Below, one piece after another: positions 33,125 through 44,171 of a stretch of 64,000 nucleotides of DNA (positions are counted from its first letter, which is position 1; each line of letters begins with the position of its first letter). The notes under the pieces are model-generated. The model did not search any database, was not told the DNA's origin, and saw only the letters and a program-made list of their open reading frames with translations. The position numbers and the translations under genes are program-made. This DNA is from Sanderia malayensis (lineage: Eukaryota > Cnidaria > Scyphozoa > Semaeostomeae > Pelagiidae): contig RQOL01000905.1 in the NCBI GenBank assembly GCA_013076295.1, positions 62,001 to 126,000 on the forward strand, in the 5' to 3' direction.

Positions 33125-33516
33125 TGTGCGTGTCTATTAGGCATATCGCAACGAAAAGGTACGGGGAAATGTTTTTCAAGACAGGTCTTTCCGAATAAAA
33201 AATAGGATCACTTCTTGTGGAGATGTTCCTCTCAAATTTTAAATATTTATAAGTTTATGGAAACTCCTTGCTCAAAAATGGACTTATTCGAAAAGCTGGG
33301 CAGGGCTCAATCAAAGCAGCAGAAAATCTGACATTTAAAAAACTTGCATCGCGCTTGAAAAACAAACTCTATCATAACCTTTCTTGACGGAGGACACATA
33401 TTTCCTTGGGGTATCAGTTGGTGATCAGCACCAGCAAGCCATGAGTCATAGTTTTCATAAACAAACTTTCCATTGGCTCATAATCAGTAAGTTGGCTTTA
33501 GAGAGGGAATGCTTAA
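33125..33516. other. Non-coding flank of the BEL insertion
   Basis: Matches 53918-54309 in copy B almost base for base. No gene seen. Confidence 0.5.
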
Positions 33517-33717
33517 TCAATAGTTCACGTTAAAAAGGGGAGGCTTGATCAGATTATTATTGTGATACACATGAGGAAGGTCAAATTTTGGAAAAAAACC
33601 ATCATCATCAGGGTAGGAAATCAATGAAGAGAACTGTACAGTCATACCATTTAGAACCCGGCAGAAAACAGAAGGGAGAGCCTCATTGGAACTGAAAAAT
33701 GCTGCTTTATTTTCCAT
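33517..33717 (-). CDS. Candidate terminal exon, unidentified protein (copy A)
   Basis: On the minus strand an acceptor-like ...CTTACTCTTGGTAG precedes GATTTCACC and a 66-codon open frame from the ATG at 33717, with an acidic SYPDDDGFFPKFDLPHVY segment, ending in a stop. Copy B keeps the whole frame (54310-54510) with four amino-acid changes. Position and strand fit the last exon of the minus-strand locus whose promoter-like module is near 35500. No family is recognised and it could be a chance frame in recently duplicated DNA. Confidence 0.3.
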   Translation of the reverse strand: MENKAAFFSSNEALPSVFCRVLNGMTVQFSSLISYPDDDGFFPKFDLPHVYHNNNLIKPPLFNVNY

Positions 33718-34039
33718 GGTGAAATCCTACCAAGAGTAAGGAAAACGGCAATGCCATGCGTCATCTTTGACCGTGGCGAATATGGCCACTTCTATTAGAC
33801 GTCTAAAAAAACGTCTAATCAAACTAGCACCAATTGCAGAGTTGACTACCCTGACAATCATCGATTGCGATGCTGTTTTCGATCATTTCCATGATTTCTC
33901 ATGCTTAAATTCTAAAGGAATTTGTTCGAAACGTCAAGATGTTGGTGTAAGTTTCCCCGCGACAAATGAGGAACAATAAGGAAATATTACGTAGTTTGTA
34001 GAACATTTCATTCAGGTGGAATCGTCAATTATGTCAAAG

Positions 34040-35500
34040 CAAAATTGGGCAGCTGGCTGTGAGGGTTGACCATGAACGTTGCAAAATTGTCTCAACTTGT
34101 GATGCAGAAATAGTAAATGATGCTCGAGAATAAAAATGATGCAGACAAGAGAAGAAGAATGGACTTTGAGAATGAAAGATAGTCCAGTCCAGGAACTCAG
34201 AGCAGAGAGTAATGAAGTCGGGCATGAAGGTCTTTAGCTTGGCCCTCAAGTAACGGGAACAGTGAAAAGGAAAAAAGGAAAGAGGAAAAATGCTCATGAA
34301 GGAACCTGAATAAAGAATACGCATCAAGAAGTCGTGAGACGGGGACAACGCAGGAATAGGCAAACTTTGTCTGTGGATTAATCGAAAATGGAAAAAAAAC
34401 ATCAATTACAAACATTTGCATCCTGGCAACGCTGAAAGCAGTTCAACCCTGTGGGGCCACGCCAAATACGGTTGAATAACATAGAAGAAGACACCTCTGT
34501 TGTTTTTTGTAAAGGATTCTGTCACAGGGGGAGGGGCAGGTCGAGTGATAAAGATGGATGAACATGAGGAAATTTCTATTATTTTGATTAGAGAAAAGCT
34601 TAAGGTTGCAATTGGAGCAACGACATGTTAGACATTTGATTATTGTTAGGTTTGAAACAAACAAGCACAGTGTTAAATGCCATACTTGATAAGACTTCCA
34701 GATTTGTGATTGAACAAATCAAAAATATCAAAAAGGCGGTCATCTAGCGTAACAATAGCAACGGTATCAAATCACTGCTAATCGATTACGTAATCGACAA
34801 GTTTTAAGAAAAGGGTGTCTTTCGGGGGATAAAAATAGAAATTACAAAAACTACATGTAATCCAGAAAATGAACAGTATGATCGTTCATACATTTCACAG
34901 ACATCCAAAAAGAAATCAATATTATGATAAGTATAAACGTCACAAGTGGAAAAATAAAATAAATGTGCGATAACATAATCATCATCTTCAAAATATATAA
35001 ACTGCAATTGAGACAGCAAAATGAAATATGCATAGGGATTTGGACACACGCAGAAATGTCTCCCGGGAGACAACAAATTATGTCATAGAACACGTTGAAA
35101 AGGCCTAGTTTGCAAAGCCCAGATATGATAGAATAAAAATATAAGGTAAGGAAATCTCCTGAATGAACATACAACTGATTCTTGTAGTTGGTTTGGTAAC
35201 AAACTGCTTGAAATATAGGAATGCATATGAAATGTGCGAAATGCAACGAAAATAAACAAAGGAAAAGTCCTTAAAAGGATATGACGTAAAACAAAGAGGA
35301 GCAAGCTCACTGGTGTTTCGTGATGTTCTTTGAGAAGACAATTATACGAAAATAAACGAAGACTTCGTGGCAAGGATGATAAGCTCGAGATTGTAGTGAA
35401 GAATCTTGAACAGCGAGATCACTCGGTCAGGCCACACAATTGCTAGAGAAGTGGAATAAAACACGTGTAATCAATATATATTTCTGTGGTTCCCTCGGGA
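34040..35500 (-). other. Minus-strand module related to the 1.8-6.9 kb locus (copy A)
   Basis: Counterpart of the first locus in the window. In minus-strand order: TATA-like box (about 35475), a candidate first exon ending at a GTGAGC donor (35311; residues LLKEHHETP before it, but no ATG in this copy), a few diverged 103-bp-type units (34860-35040), and a module resembling 1848-2165 (about 34050-34260). No protein could be assembled. Confidence 0.4.
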
Positions 35501-35508
35501 GATAGAAA

Positions 35509-36237
35509 CAGGGCCTCTTTTAACATACAAACTGGGGGGGCAAATGCCCCCCCAGTCGTGCTGGCTGCCCCCCCAGTTGAAGCTTTTTATGATGTTTTGC
35601 CCCCCCAGTAGAGGTCCCTTTTTTCCCTTTCATGCTTTTATTTTAGCAGTTTCTATTTTCTACACTAAGCAAGAAACCGAAATAGCAAGTAAGAATCAAG
35701 AAACCCAGATAAAAAATGCTTTTGTTTTCGAACAAGCCTCCCCTTCGACAAGCCTCCCTTTGCTAAGCTTTTCGGTTGTTTGTCCACACAGTATGACAGT
35801 AGAAAAGTGTGTCTCGACATACAACATGCTATTTTCAGACTTGCGAATGGCTACAACTGAAAAAACCCTTAACTCTCGGTTGATGATCCACTAGAATGGA
35901 GTGCCAACAGCAAAGTTCAACCCAAGATCAGCAGTTCAAACTTTTCTTACAATGAAGGACCGCAGAATGAATTTGCCAAAAATTGACTCATATTGTGAAA
36001 GAAACTTCGTTAAAAAGTTCTTTGGTTGAAATAATTCTTCGTTTTTTTCAGTTTAGATATTGTTAAAAGGAAAGTTATCAGTCTTAAAACACTCTTTTCT
36101 ACCATAATTTTTGACTCGCGCTCGCCTGCATCCTTATTTTGGCAGTTGCCGAAAAATAAAATTTTTTCCTTCGGTAAAACTGAGGTCCCCTTTTTAAAAT
36201 TTGCCCCCCCAGCTCTGATTCCTTAAAAGAGGCCCTG
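35509..36237 (+). mobile_element. hAT element remnant with 8-bp target duplication
   Basis: Ends CAGGGCCTCTTTTAA / TTAAAAGAGGCCCTG, flanked by GATAGAAA on both sides (35501-08 and 36238-45): hAT signatures. Inside, about 35793-35890 encodes PHSMTVEKCVSTYNMLFSDLR, which resembles the C-terminal dimerisation segment of hAT transposases. So this is an internally deleted autonomous element. Runs of C/G (GCCCCCCCAG) recur at both ends of the interior. Confidence 0.82.
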
Positions 36238-36245
36238 GATAGAAA

Positions 36246-36942
36246 ACATCTCGGATAATAACATTAAAAATGAATAAACAAAATTGCAAACTTTGTGCTT
36301 GTCCCAGCTTACAAAAACTGCCTTGAAAGATACAGTCTACGCTTTAACTATGTTGCTTGGATGTGGCAAAATACATATAGACCAATGATAAATCTTGATA
36401 CACCCATAAATAATAGTTGGTGCTGCGATTTAGGCATAGACTGAATTAAATAACAATACCCGGAAGATAATATACAGAGATGTCGATACCAAGCAATGAT
36501 GATGAGAATGATCTTTCCTATTGATTTCAAGGACTCCAGTTAATACTTTTTTCGCCCTGGGTTAGTTTGTGTAGTGTAAATATGGCTATATGAAAAAACA
36601 ACAAGTTTCATGTGAGAGTACACGAAAATGGTTCGTAGCATAGCAACACATGACTGATGTGCCCTCTTCATGGGAGGTTTTATATCAAACATCAAACCCC
36701 CTTTTAGAACTATAAAATAAATTGTTGAGTCTATGAAAAGCAAGGGCTAATGATTTAGTGAACACGTGCCAAATGGGGGTGGGGGTCGCCAGGCGATGTG
36801 CATGAACCCTGAAAATTACTTTAGTGGCTCGTACAAGCAAAGTTTAGTCGCAACTTAGACCTATTTTTGTGACTGGCGTTTGTTTTATATGCTATGCTTT
36901 TCAACGAGGTCTTGCGATGCCTCAATTTCGCAAGTTTATTAA
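36246..36942. other. Non-coding end of duplication copy A
   Basis: No gene seen. The part from about 36725 matches copy B from about 57510; sequence between 35345 and 36725, including the promoter-like box, has no counterpart in copy B. Confidence 0.45.
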
Positions 36943-37500
36943 AGTGCTTGTGCAACGAAACTTGACATATGGTTTATTTAAAAGCCAAAGCGGTAATGAT
37001 CGATTTAGTGCATGTTTGACACGAATCTGACAACTATAAGCTACTTAAATTTCACCTTGAATCGGGGTACTTTTGTGAAAAATTCCATAACGTCATGACA
37101 TTATAGTGACGACAGGAAAATTTTCCAACGGACGTCAATAGAGTTTCTCCAAAGTTCTTTGTAATTTCTTAACCAACTTTCGTCGAGGTGGGAACATTTG
37201 AGGATGGTTTCTGGCACTGAAAGAACAATGCTTTTAGCCGTCATTCTGAAAAATGTCTCTTCCATTTTATTCAAAGTTGAGCCACAATCTACTGTTGAAA
37301 ATGGGTATATCATTGAATTTGAATTTGCATTTGAATTTGAATTGAATTTTCATTGAATTTGAATTTCAAAGTCCCTTAAATATCATCCAAAAATCGCAAT
37401 TTTCTCAAAATTTTAATTGTTGCTTTGGTCGGCTCGTGTCTAAACATGCCGGACGAAGAGTGGTTAGGCCCGAGCGAGCTAAAGGCCATCCCTTAGATAT
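36943..37500 (+). mobile_element. TTAA element fragment, GCAACGAA family (left half)
   Basis: Starts at TTAA (36939-42) with AGTGCTTGTGCAACGAA and follows the subterminal sequence of 44172-45431 read from its right end (TATAAGCTACTT, TTTCACCTTGAATC, GTCATGACATTATAGTGACG). It reaches a central hairpin-like TTAGGCCCGAG word near 37465 and then loses similarity. Copy B has an uninterrupted TTAA (58649-58652), so it inserted after the duplication. A 70-codon minus frame inside (37313-37101) has no known homologue. Confidence 0.6.
37315..37375. repeat. GAATTT-rich low-complexity tract
   Basis: Repeats of TTTGAATTTGAATTG-like words over about 60 bp. Confidence 0.7.
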
Positions 37501-37806
37501 AGATTTTGAGCTTGTTTACTCTATTCATTGGAGGGTTAGCGTTTGCTTTTAAATTTAATATAATCCTTATTTCTTGGCAATATCTTTCTTAAATCCAAAT
37601 CAGAAAGAAATACAACAAAACACAAAGTCCTGTCATCCTGGTATGCCTCAGCGGTTCCGAATAATGTAATTTGTTAATGTATTTATAACAATGTCTCCTT
37701 CACTAAAAAGAGGCTGTATGATTGGTTTTGAAATACTATCATTACAAAACTTTCTAACAACATTGGTGCAATTGTCTCCATTATTTGTCTTCACGAATGG
37801 TTATTA

Positions 37807-37890
37807 CAGTCAACTCTGTCTAATTCGAGCTCTATGGGGGAATCCAAATTTGTTCGAATTACAGAAAGTTCGAATTATACGAGTTTTCAT
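37807..37890 (+). mobile_element. Possible pogo-type terminal repeat
   Basis: TA followed by CAGTCAACTCTGTCTAATTC, then inner words GTTCGAATTACAGAAAGTTC. This is the layout of pogo/Tigger termini in many animals. No second end was found, so it is a solitary terminus. Confidence 0.35.
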
Positions 37891-38019
37891 GTAAGTGCCA
37901 TATTTTACCCCTAGTTACCCCCATATCTCCGCTTTATGGCCATAAACTATATTTTTATGACCATTGTTATGAACAAAAGGCATTTTAAAGTGCCTTTAAT
38001 TCTCTTTCCAACAAAGCGT

Positions 38020-38345
38020 CAACGTCATCGTCTGTAACAACGGAAACAACGCCTTTATCTCGAACAGTTGCAGACCTTCGAATTCAAGTAGCAAATTTGT
38101 CAAAAGATCAAAAAATGTTGAGTCAGTAAATCTCATGTATTCACGCCAACACAATTAAACCGGATTTGCCTTCTCCACCCGAACCACGCTGTGGAAACTG
38201 CAATGTGCTTGCACACGTGACAGCCTGTTATCCTTGGCCAATGACATGTTCTCGCTGTTTGGCTTGGGGCCATCACAATACTGACTGCTTTAAATTTAAA
38301 TGCATGGACTTACCAGGTGATTTTGTTTCCAATTTTAGTAATGGG
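38020..38345 (+). pseudogene. gag: Gypsy Gag C-terminus with zinc knuckles
   Basis: After a degenerate stretch (VADLRIQVANLSKDQKMLSQ, then a stop), two Cys/His boxes follow: CGNCNVLAHVTAC (CX2CX4HX3C, one residue short) and CSRCLAWGHHNTDC (a canonical CX2CX4HX4C). The nucleocapsid would bind element RNA. The frame ends just after, at 38358. Confidence 0.7.
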
Positions 38346-38419
38346 GCCCTGCTACCCTAAGAGATGCCCCAATGAATGTACCTGATAATGAATGCCCAAC
38401 CATGTTCGCTTTTTAGAAT

Positions 38420-38990
38420 GTGAATGAAAGCGGGGCATCTCTTTCCTCCTCCACCCAACAGCCGTTGGTCTCGTGCAAAGTAAATGGCGTTTCAGTGCGC
38501 GCGTTGATTGACAGAGGCTCTATGAAATCTTTTATTAGTTCGCGTATCTTTGCAGCGCTTCGGCCTTAACCGCGTATTGAGGTTTATGGCGGAAATAACT
38601 GCGTCTCCATTACGGGTCAGCAGTTAAACGTGACCGGGGTAGTGCAAGCCAACTTGCAGTTGTAATGTGGTGATCCATGTGCCTATTCAGGCAACTTCTT
38701 AGTTTGCTCAAACTTGCTGCCTCCGCTTGAGTGCATCATTGGGTGAGATATTTTGACTAGAAATAACCTCGGACTTTTCAGTGAGGGTGGTTCTTATTTT
38801 ATGGCAGGTTTGCATCGTCGTACTCCACTTAGTCCCCGGGTCTCTGTTTCGGAAAATATTTCTCAACCACCTCCACCACGCGGCATTGAAAGGGATTCAT
38901 GTTCCGTGATTCTTACCCAGTCTCCTTCGAGGGGACCAGTTCCTGTGGCCCGTCTACTAATATTCTTATTCCTGGCAGGGTAGAACTTAT
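38420..38990 (+). pseudogene. pol: Gypsy protease, damaged
   Basis: The active-site tripeptide reads Asp-Arg-Gly (about 38509) where the related element at 60767 has Asp-Thr-Gly, so the enzyme is dead. Stops follow within the domain. The linker after it (SENISQPPPPRG) matches the proline-rich linker seen near the right edge of the window. Confidence 0.65.
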
Positions 38991-39079
38991 CCTTGAAGGA
39001 TCAGTTTCCAAAAGTGTTTGTGAAGTGGTAGGTATGATTACACCCCGAACAGAAGCTAACTTACATTCTGCGTTACAGG

Positions 39080-39960
39080 TTGCGTACACGGTATGTAATG
39101 CCGAGCCAAATTTAGGGCACACTGATGTAATTCAGCATAGAATTAATACTGGTGCCTTATTACCCATTCGTCAATATCCCAGGCGATTACCTTATGCCTA
39201 TCGCAAACAGACACAGAAGCAAACTCTCAGATGCTCGAGCAGGGGGTCATTACACCCAGTCAAGTCCCCTGGGCGTCTCCAATCGTTCTGGTGAAGAAAA
39301 AGGATGGGTCCTATCGATTTTGTGTGGACTACCGCAAGCTCAATGGCATAACTATCAGTGACGCTCGCCCTTTGCAATAATGGTTTAGACGCTCTCAAAG
39401 GTTCCACAATCTTCAGTACCCTTGATCTTCGCCAGGGCTATTGGCAAGTCAGTATGGACCCCCAGGACAGCGAGAAAACAACTTTTGTAACTCCAGATGG
39501 ACTGTATGAATTTCTTAGGCCTCCGTATGGGCTGTCAGGTGCACCGGCGACATTCGATAGGGCTATAGAGATAGTTCTTTCAGGTTTACAGTACGACACG
39601 TGCTTGTGTTGTTTTGATGATATTATTATACCATCGTCAAATATTCAAGAGCATTGCAGGAATGTAAGGTTGGTTCTGGACCGTTTTCGCACTCAAAATT
39701 TACGTGTCAAAGTATCTAAATGTTGTTTTGGTGCCGAAAAGGTTTTGTATCTAGGCCATGTAGTGTCAGCAAGCGGAGTTTACACAGACCCGGCGAAAAT
39801 CGAATCAGTGGGTAAAATTGCAGCACAACAGATTGTAGGACAGGTAACATCTTTCTTTGGTTTAGCCGGACATTATCGCAGGTTTATCCAGAATTTCCCC
39901 ACTTTGACCTACCCTCTTGTAGAGCTCACCAAAAAGGGGACAAAATTCCGTTGAACCAAA
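39080..39960 (+). pseudogene. pol: Gypsy reverse transcriptase
   Basis: The N-terminal motif HRINTG...PIRQYPRRLP is in one frame. YRFCVDYRKLNG appears in another, and 39358-39954 carries STLDLRQGYWQ, LPPYGLSGAP-like and CFDDIIIPS motifs, then YLGHVVSASGV. The catalytic DD pair is kept, but the usual Tyr-Leu before it is Cys-Phe. At least two frameshifts. Confidence 0.85.
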
Positions 39961-40430
39961 GTTCACAATGACGCGTTTTCGGACTAGAAGAATAGCCTTT
40001 GTTGCAGCCCTATCCTTGCATTCCCGGTGTTGGATAGGCAGTTCATTTTGCAAACAGATGCATCCGATGTAGGTTTAGGTGCGGTTCTTATTCAGTTTGA
40101 CAAGCATCGTAATGAAAGGGTGATTTCCTATGCTAGCAAGATGCTGTCCGACTCTGAAAATAATTTTTCAGCCACTGAAAAGGAATCTCTCGCAGTAGTC
40201 TTTGCCGTTGAGCACTTTAGCGTGTATCTCTTAGTCCGCAAGCTCAAGTTATTAACAGATCATAATGCACTGAGATGGCAACATTCCACTGAACCCAAAG
40301 GGCGGCGTGCCCGCTAGATAATGGATTTACAGGAGTATGACTTCGAGGTACAACATCGTCCTGGTACACAAAATTGAAATGCCGATGCCCTCTTGCGTCG
40401 CAAGTTCGAGACCCTAGTATCAGCAAATTC
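39960..40430 (+). pseudogene. pol: Gypsy RNase H
   Basis: FILQTDASDVGLGAVLIQ, YASKMLSDSENNFSATEKE and LLTDHNALRW are the three conserved blocks of gypsy RNase H with the catalytic Asp, Glu and Asp. Stops separate it from RT and from the following connector. Confidence 0.85.
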
Positions 40431-40689
40431 CTCGAGCTTAAGGAATTAGGATTTTCGAAACCTCCTTATTTTGTTTGGGCTCGAGATAAGCAGCTATCTG
40501 CTTACTGGAGTTGCTGGGACGATTTGTTTATCGTCGACGGAGTTTTGGTGAAATCGGCTTCAAAAACAATGAATCTCCCTGATTACGCAGTCGTTGTACC
40601 AGAAGAGCTTGTACAACAGGTCTCCATTCCAGCTCGTTCAGTGGACATCTCAAAATTAGTCAGACAATCGCAAGAGCTAAGGGTAGATT

Positions 40690-41681
40690 CCTTTGGCCCC
40701 AGATGGGTCGATGTATCCGTGAATTTGTTCAATCGTGTCAGGTATGTGGAGAAATGAAAGCATCCCCTGGTACCACGAAGGCACATTTGCGTCCCATAGA
40801 TGTCAGTGAACCTTTCGTGTTCTGTACCATGGATTATATGGGACCCCTGCTTGAAATATCTAGGAGCAATAAACATGTGCTGGTTGCCATGTACCATTTC
40901 ACAAAAAGCTTTCCCAACCAAGGATCAAAAAGCCAGCACAGTTGCCTACATTTTAGTCTCGCGAATATTCTCGAGGTTTGGTCTACCTGTGGCCATTCAT
41001 TCTAATCAAGGGGCTAATTTTGAAAGCAACCTAATTCACGAGGTCTGCAATATAATGGGTATTCATAAGTCGCGTACCACAGTTTATCATCCACATGGAG
41101 ATGGGCTTGTAGAAGGCCAAAATCGCACTTTGCAAAACATCCTTTCTTCGTTTGTCTCCCAGCACAGGGATGACTGGGATTTGTGGATTGATATCGCAGT
41201 TTATGCTTACAATACCAGTCCACAGGAATCTACAAGATTCTCCCCATATGAACTAATGTTCGGTCATCAAACGCGTCTTTCCTTAGGGCAGACACTGGGC
41301 ATCCTCTTGAAGAATCCATCTTCAAAATCTGAATATGCTAAAAGTCTCAGAAAGGCCTTCGAGAGTACCAGAATTGCGGCTCAAGAACATCTTGCCAAAG
41401 CTAGGCAGCAGCAGCAACAGAGGTATGATCAGCAATCGCGCAGAAAATGGGTCACTTTTGAAGCCGGGCAGTGGGTGTGGTTACGGCGGCCAAAACATTG
41501 GAAACTTGGGAAAAGGCGGCGAGGGCCATACAAAGTCCTATCGCAGCGCGGGGTTAATTATCAAGCTGAATCTAAAAATGGGAAGACACTGGCTGTTCAC
41601 CATAATCAACTGAAGCCTTGCACTATTCCGCAGGATGGGGGGGGGGACCGATCTGTCCTGCCCCTGAGACAGGAGAGATAA
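40690..41681 (+). pseudogene. pol: Gypsy integrase
   Basis: Zinc-domain end CQVCGEMKAS, then TMDYMGPLLE (first Asp), HSNQGANFES (the second catalytic Asp is replaced by Asn), and DGLVEGQNRTLQN (Glu kept). The C-terminal GPY/F-like module (WVWLRRPKHW...RGPYKVL...VHHNQLKP) is complete. One frameshift lies at about 40950. The Asp-to-Asn change predicts loss of activity independently of the frameshift. Confidence 0.87.
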
Positions 41682-41838
41682 CTATTGTAGACAAACCCCT
41701 TGAGCATGAGAGGCAAGCGGCGCATGAGCATGAGAGATTCGCGCGTCCTACCCATTTATGACAAAACGTTAGGCCACCTTTGCGCTATGGCGATATTGTT
41801 ACCCACTGAAACACTATTTTCTGAGGAGGGGGATGGCT

Positions 41839-41986
41839 TGTAACAGGTCAATGTCATTACCCCCTGGGGTCTGGACTTTGATCGTTGTTGTGATTATTGT
41901 TGCGGACCGAAGATAAAAAGCAATCTGCGTGAGACCATAATTGCGATCTTATTTATAATCTGTCTCCTTTAAACATTACAGTTACA
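41839..41986 (+). repeat. Probable 3' LTR of the gypsy element
   Basis: A purine tract GAGGAGGGGGATGG is followed by TGTAACAGGTCAATG... ending ...CATTACA or ...GTTACA at 41980 or 41986. The 5' partner is not in the window, so boundaries rest on the TG...CA rule and the purine tract. Confidence 0.5.
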
Positions 41987-41989
41987 TAA

Positions 41990-42345
41990 AAAAAAACATT
42001 TTATTTTCGTCTAAGTTGTACGTATGTTGTTTGTGTGTTGCCTGGCAGATTATAATCTAAGAAATATTTATATTGCAGCAACAAGCAACTTATCAATTTT
42101 GACATATTAACAATTGATAGTCTTTATGTTAAATATAGATAAATGTTATTTTATTTTACTAAGATATTGCCAACGTCAGGGAAGCGGTATTTACGAATAT
42201 GCAAAATTCCCAAGGTGAACAAACCAAAAATTAATATCGACAGGGAGACGTATATTTATTAAATCAATCCATGGCTCTTATAGGACGTAGCTAAGAGTGC
42301 GAATGTAATTATACAGAAAAACATTACCAGTTGGTGAATGGCGCA
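41990..42345. other. Non-coding; nothing recognised
   Basis: AT-rich spacer between the gypsy element and duplication copy B. Confidence 0.45.
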
Positions 42346-42348
42346 TAA

Positions 42349-42790
42349 ACTATGATCGGAATTGACCTAATAAAAGCAAGGGGTTCCAAGAACCCATAAA
42401 TTGGAGATGATGGTTTGAAAAAATATGAAAACACGGTTGTGGTTTGGAAAATGAATTAGAACACGGTGGTGGTTTGGAAAATTGGCAAAGCCCCTATCTT
42501 AGAAATTCAGATCTAATGAGATCTCTAATAAACGACTATGGATAGATCGGAATTGACCTAATGAAAACAAGGGGTTCAAAGAACCCTTACAATGAAGATG
42601 ATGGTTTGAGAAAATATTAAAATATGGTGGTGGTTTGGAAAAGGAATGAGAACCCGGTGGTGGTTTGGAAAATTGGCAAAATCACTACCTTAAAAATTCA
42701 CATCTAATGAGACCATTAAATGACTATGGATAGATCAGAATTGATCTAATAAAAACAAGGGGTTCGAAGAATCCATACATTGATAATTAA
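42349..42790 (+). repeat. ~190-bp tandem repeats (copy B)
   Basis: About 2.3 units marked at 42366, 42557 and 42736, homologous to 12110-12835. This is the left boundary of copy B. Confidence 0.8.
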
Positions 42791-42997
42791 ATTCCAATTT
42801 TTACTGATTACTTTCGTGCCTGTTTTGTTTTTATTCGATCACAATAAGTATACTAAACTTGGCATTGAGAAGGGGCACTGATGGCAACGTGTAATGACGT
42901 CATAATTATTATACAGATGGACTTTTATAATGAGAGAGTATTAGGAAAAAGTTTTCAAATCTGCACTATGCGCAATCCCGGCCTTTATTAAAAAATT

Positions 42998-43464
42998 TTA
43001 TTGCTAATAATTCTTGATGAGGCCATAAAGGAATTGGTCAACTTCATGTTAGAGAGAATGAATCAAACAGATCACGCAAGTATAATTCCTTCGACGCACT
43101 GCAAATTAGTTTCAGTCTATGATTTTCAAGATTCGGCCCTACTAGGCCCTATTCATAATCAAACTAAAAATTCTAATGCTACGAACGTTGCTAATTGTTT
43201 ACTGGTCGAATTCGATTGATTACCACAATAAGCTCTTCGAGCTGGTCAATCTTCACCGCGATCTCAAACGTCGAAACTCGAACTTCCTGCGAATCTTCGA
43301 CCAGTAAACAATTAGCAACGTTCGTAGCATTAGAATTTTTAGTTTGATTATGAATAGGGCCTAGTAGGGCCGAATCTTGAAAATCATAGACTGAAACTAA
43401 TTTGCAGTGCGTCGAAGGAATTATACTTGCGTGATCTGTTTGATTCATTCTCTCTAACATGAAG
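42998..43464. mobile_element. 467-bp insertion with a perfect 169-bp inverted repeat
   Basis: Flanked by the 12-bp direct repeat TATTAAAAAATT (42986-97 and 43465-76) and absent from copy A (near 13635). Arms 43042-43210 and 43296-43464 are exact reverse complements, with an 85-bp spacer. Both arms therefore encode the same open frame (starting MLERMNQTDHASII, 55 codons) in opposite directions. A 44-bp unpaired segment precedes the left arm. The long target duplication suggests insertion by a LINE-type endonuclease. Confidence 0.85.
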
Positions 43465-43648
43465 TATTAAAAAATTATTTCCCAAGGTACAAAATTATAA
43501 ATTTCCCCGCGTGGTTTCAGCTATTAACAAAAAATAGAATTTACGGTAACGCTATAGCGACGTCTGTCAAACGACATCTTATTCCGCGCGATCATATTTC
43601 CAAGCAGCAGGTGCAGGAACCACTCACAAAGGAAGTTTGTCAGAGATC

Positions 43649-43718
43649 ATGGATGGCGGAGCTGTCTTAGTAAAACTATGGCGATGGCCGGGGTTATGTT
43701 GTTGGAGGACAAGGGAAA
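43649..43718 (+). CDS. Candidate first coding exon, PWWP-like start (copy B)
   Basis: Paralogue of 13848-13923, with a 6-bp in-frame deletion in the middle and donor AAA|GTAAGC. Retention of both the frame and the donor is weak support that the exon is or was real. Confidence 0.22.
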
Positions 43719-44171
43719 GTAAGCTGTTACAGCAGCTAATTAATAAATGGGATTTTCAGGCAGCCGTTTTCAAAACAAATTTGAAATGAAATGAAATAGA
43801 TAAGGAAAGCTGAAGGCGTGCGTTCTGCTCACAACAAACATAGGTCAGACAGAAATTAAAGCGCAAAGCTAAGAAAACACAAGTTTCATTTTTTGTCCCT
43901 TTGGAATTTGGAACCATCGAGTTTTATCAGAAACCTCTGACTTTGAAAATAAATTGTTATGCAGAACATTACGATTAATTTTATTTTATTTCTGCGACTT
44001 CTGCCCCGATGGAAACACTAGGCAACTTCGTTTTGTCGTTTTGTCGACTTTTCGACAATATCATTTAATTTGAATCGTTTCATAAATACTAAATTCCAAT
44101 ATCATGCTATTAAACGCATACTATTCAACTGCAAGCCATGATGCGATCACCTTGATTTGACAAAATCTTAA

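Larger units (their letters stand above)
12110..36942 (+). other. Segmental duplication, copy A
   Basis: Matches copy B (42349-58652) in the same orientation and order: the ~190-bp array, a small candidate exon, the ~80-bp array, the TTAA element, the lectin gene, the BEL/Pao insertion site with the same 5-bp target duplication, and the minus-strand module. The right end is set by a TTAA element at 36943, where copy B has an uninterrupted TTAA. Copy A is longer because of private insertions, chiefly the full BEL element. Confidence 0.9.
38020..41986 (+). mobile_element. Decayed Ty3/gypsy LTR retrotransposon
   Basis: Gag zinc knuckles, protease, RT, RNase H and integrase lie in the gypsy order (integrase last), all broken by stops and frameshifts. 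The 5' LTR and most of gag are absent; a probable short 3' LTR is at 41839-41986. The element lies between the two duplication copies. Its protease and linker resemble those of the gypsy element at 59294 onward. Confidence 0.88.

Noticed and set aside
34851..35373. 131- and 96-codon minus frames in copy A as a membrane protein
   Set aside because: They run through the presumed intron and 103-bp-type repeats, and are not kept in frame in copy B.
36540..36743. 67-codon minus frame
   Set aside because: No counterpart in copy B and no motif.
43203..43215. tRNA B-box-like word GGTCGAATTCG
   Set aside because: No cloverleaf or A-box at the right spacing.
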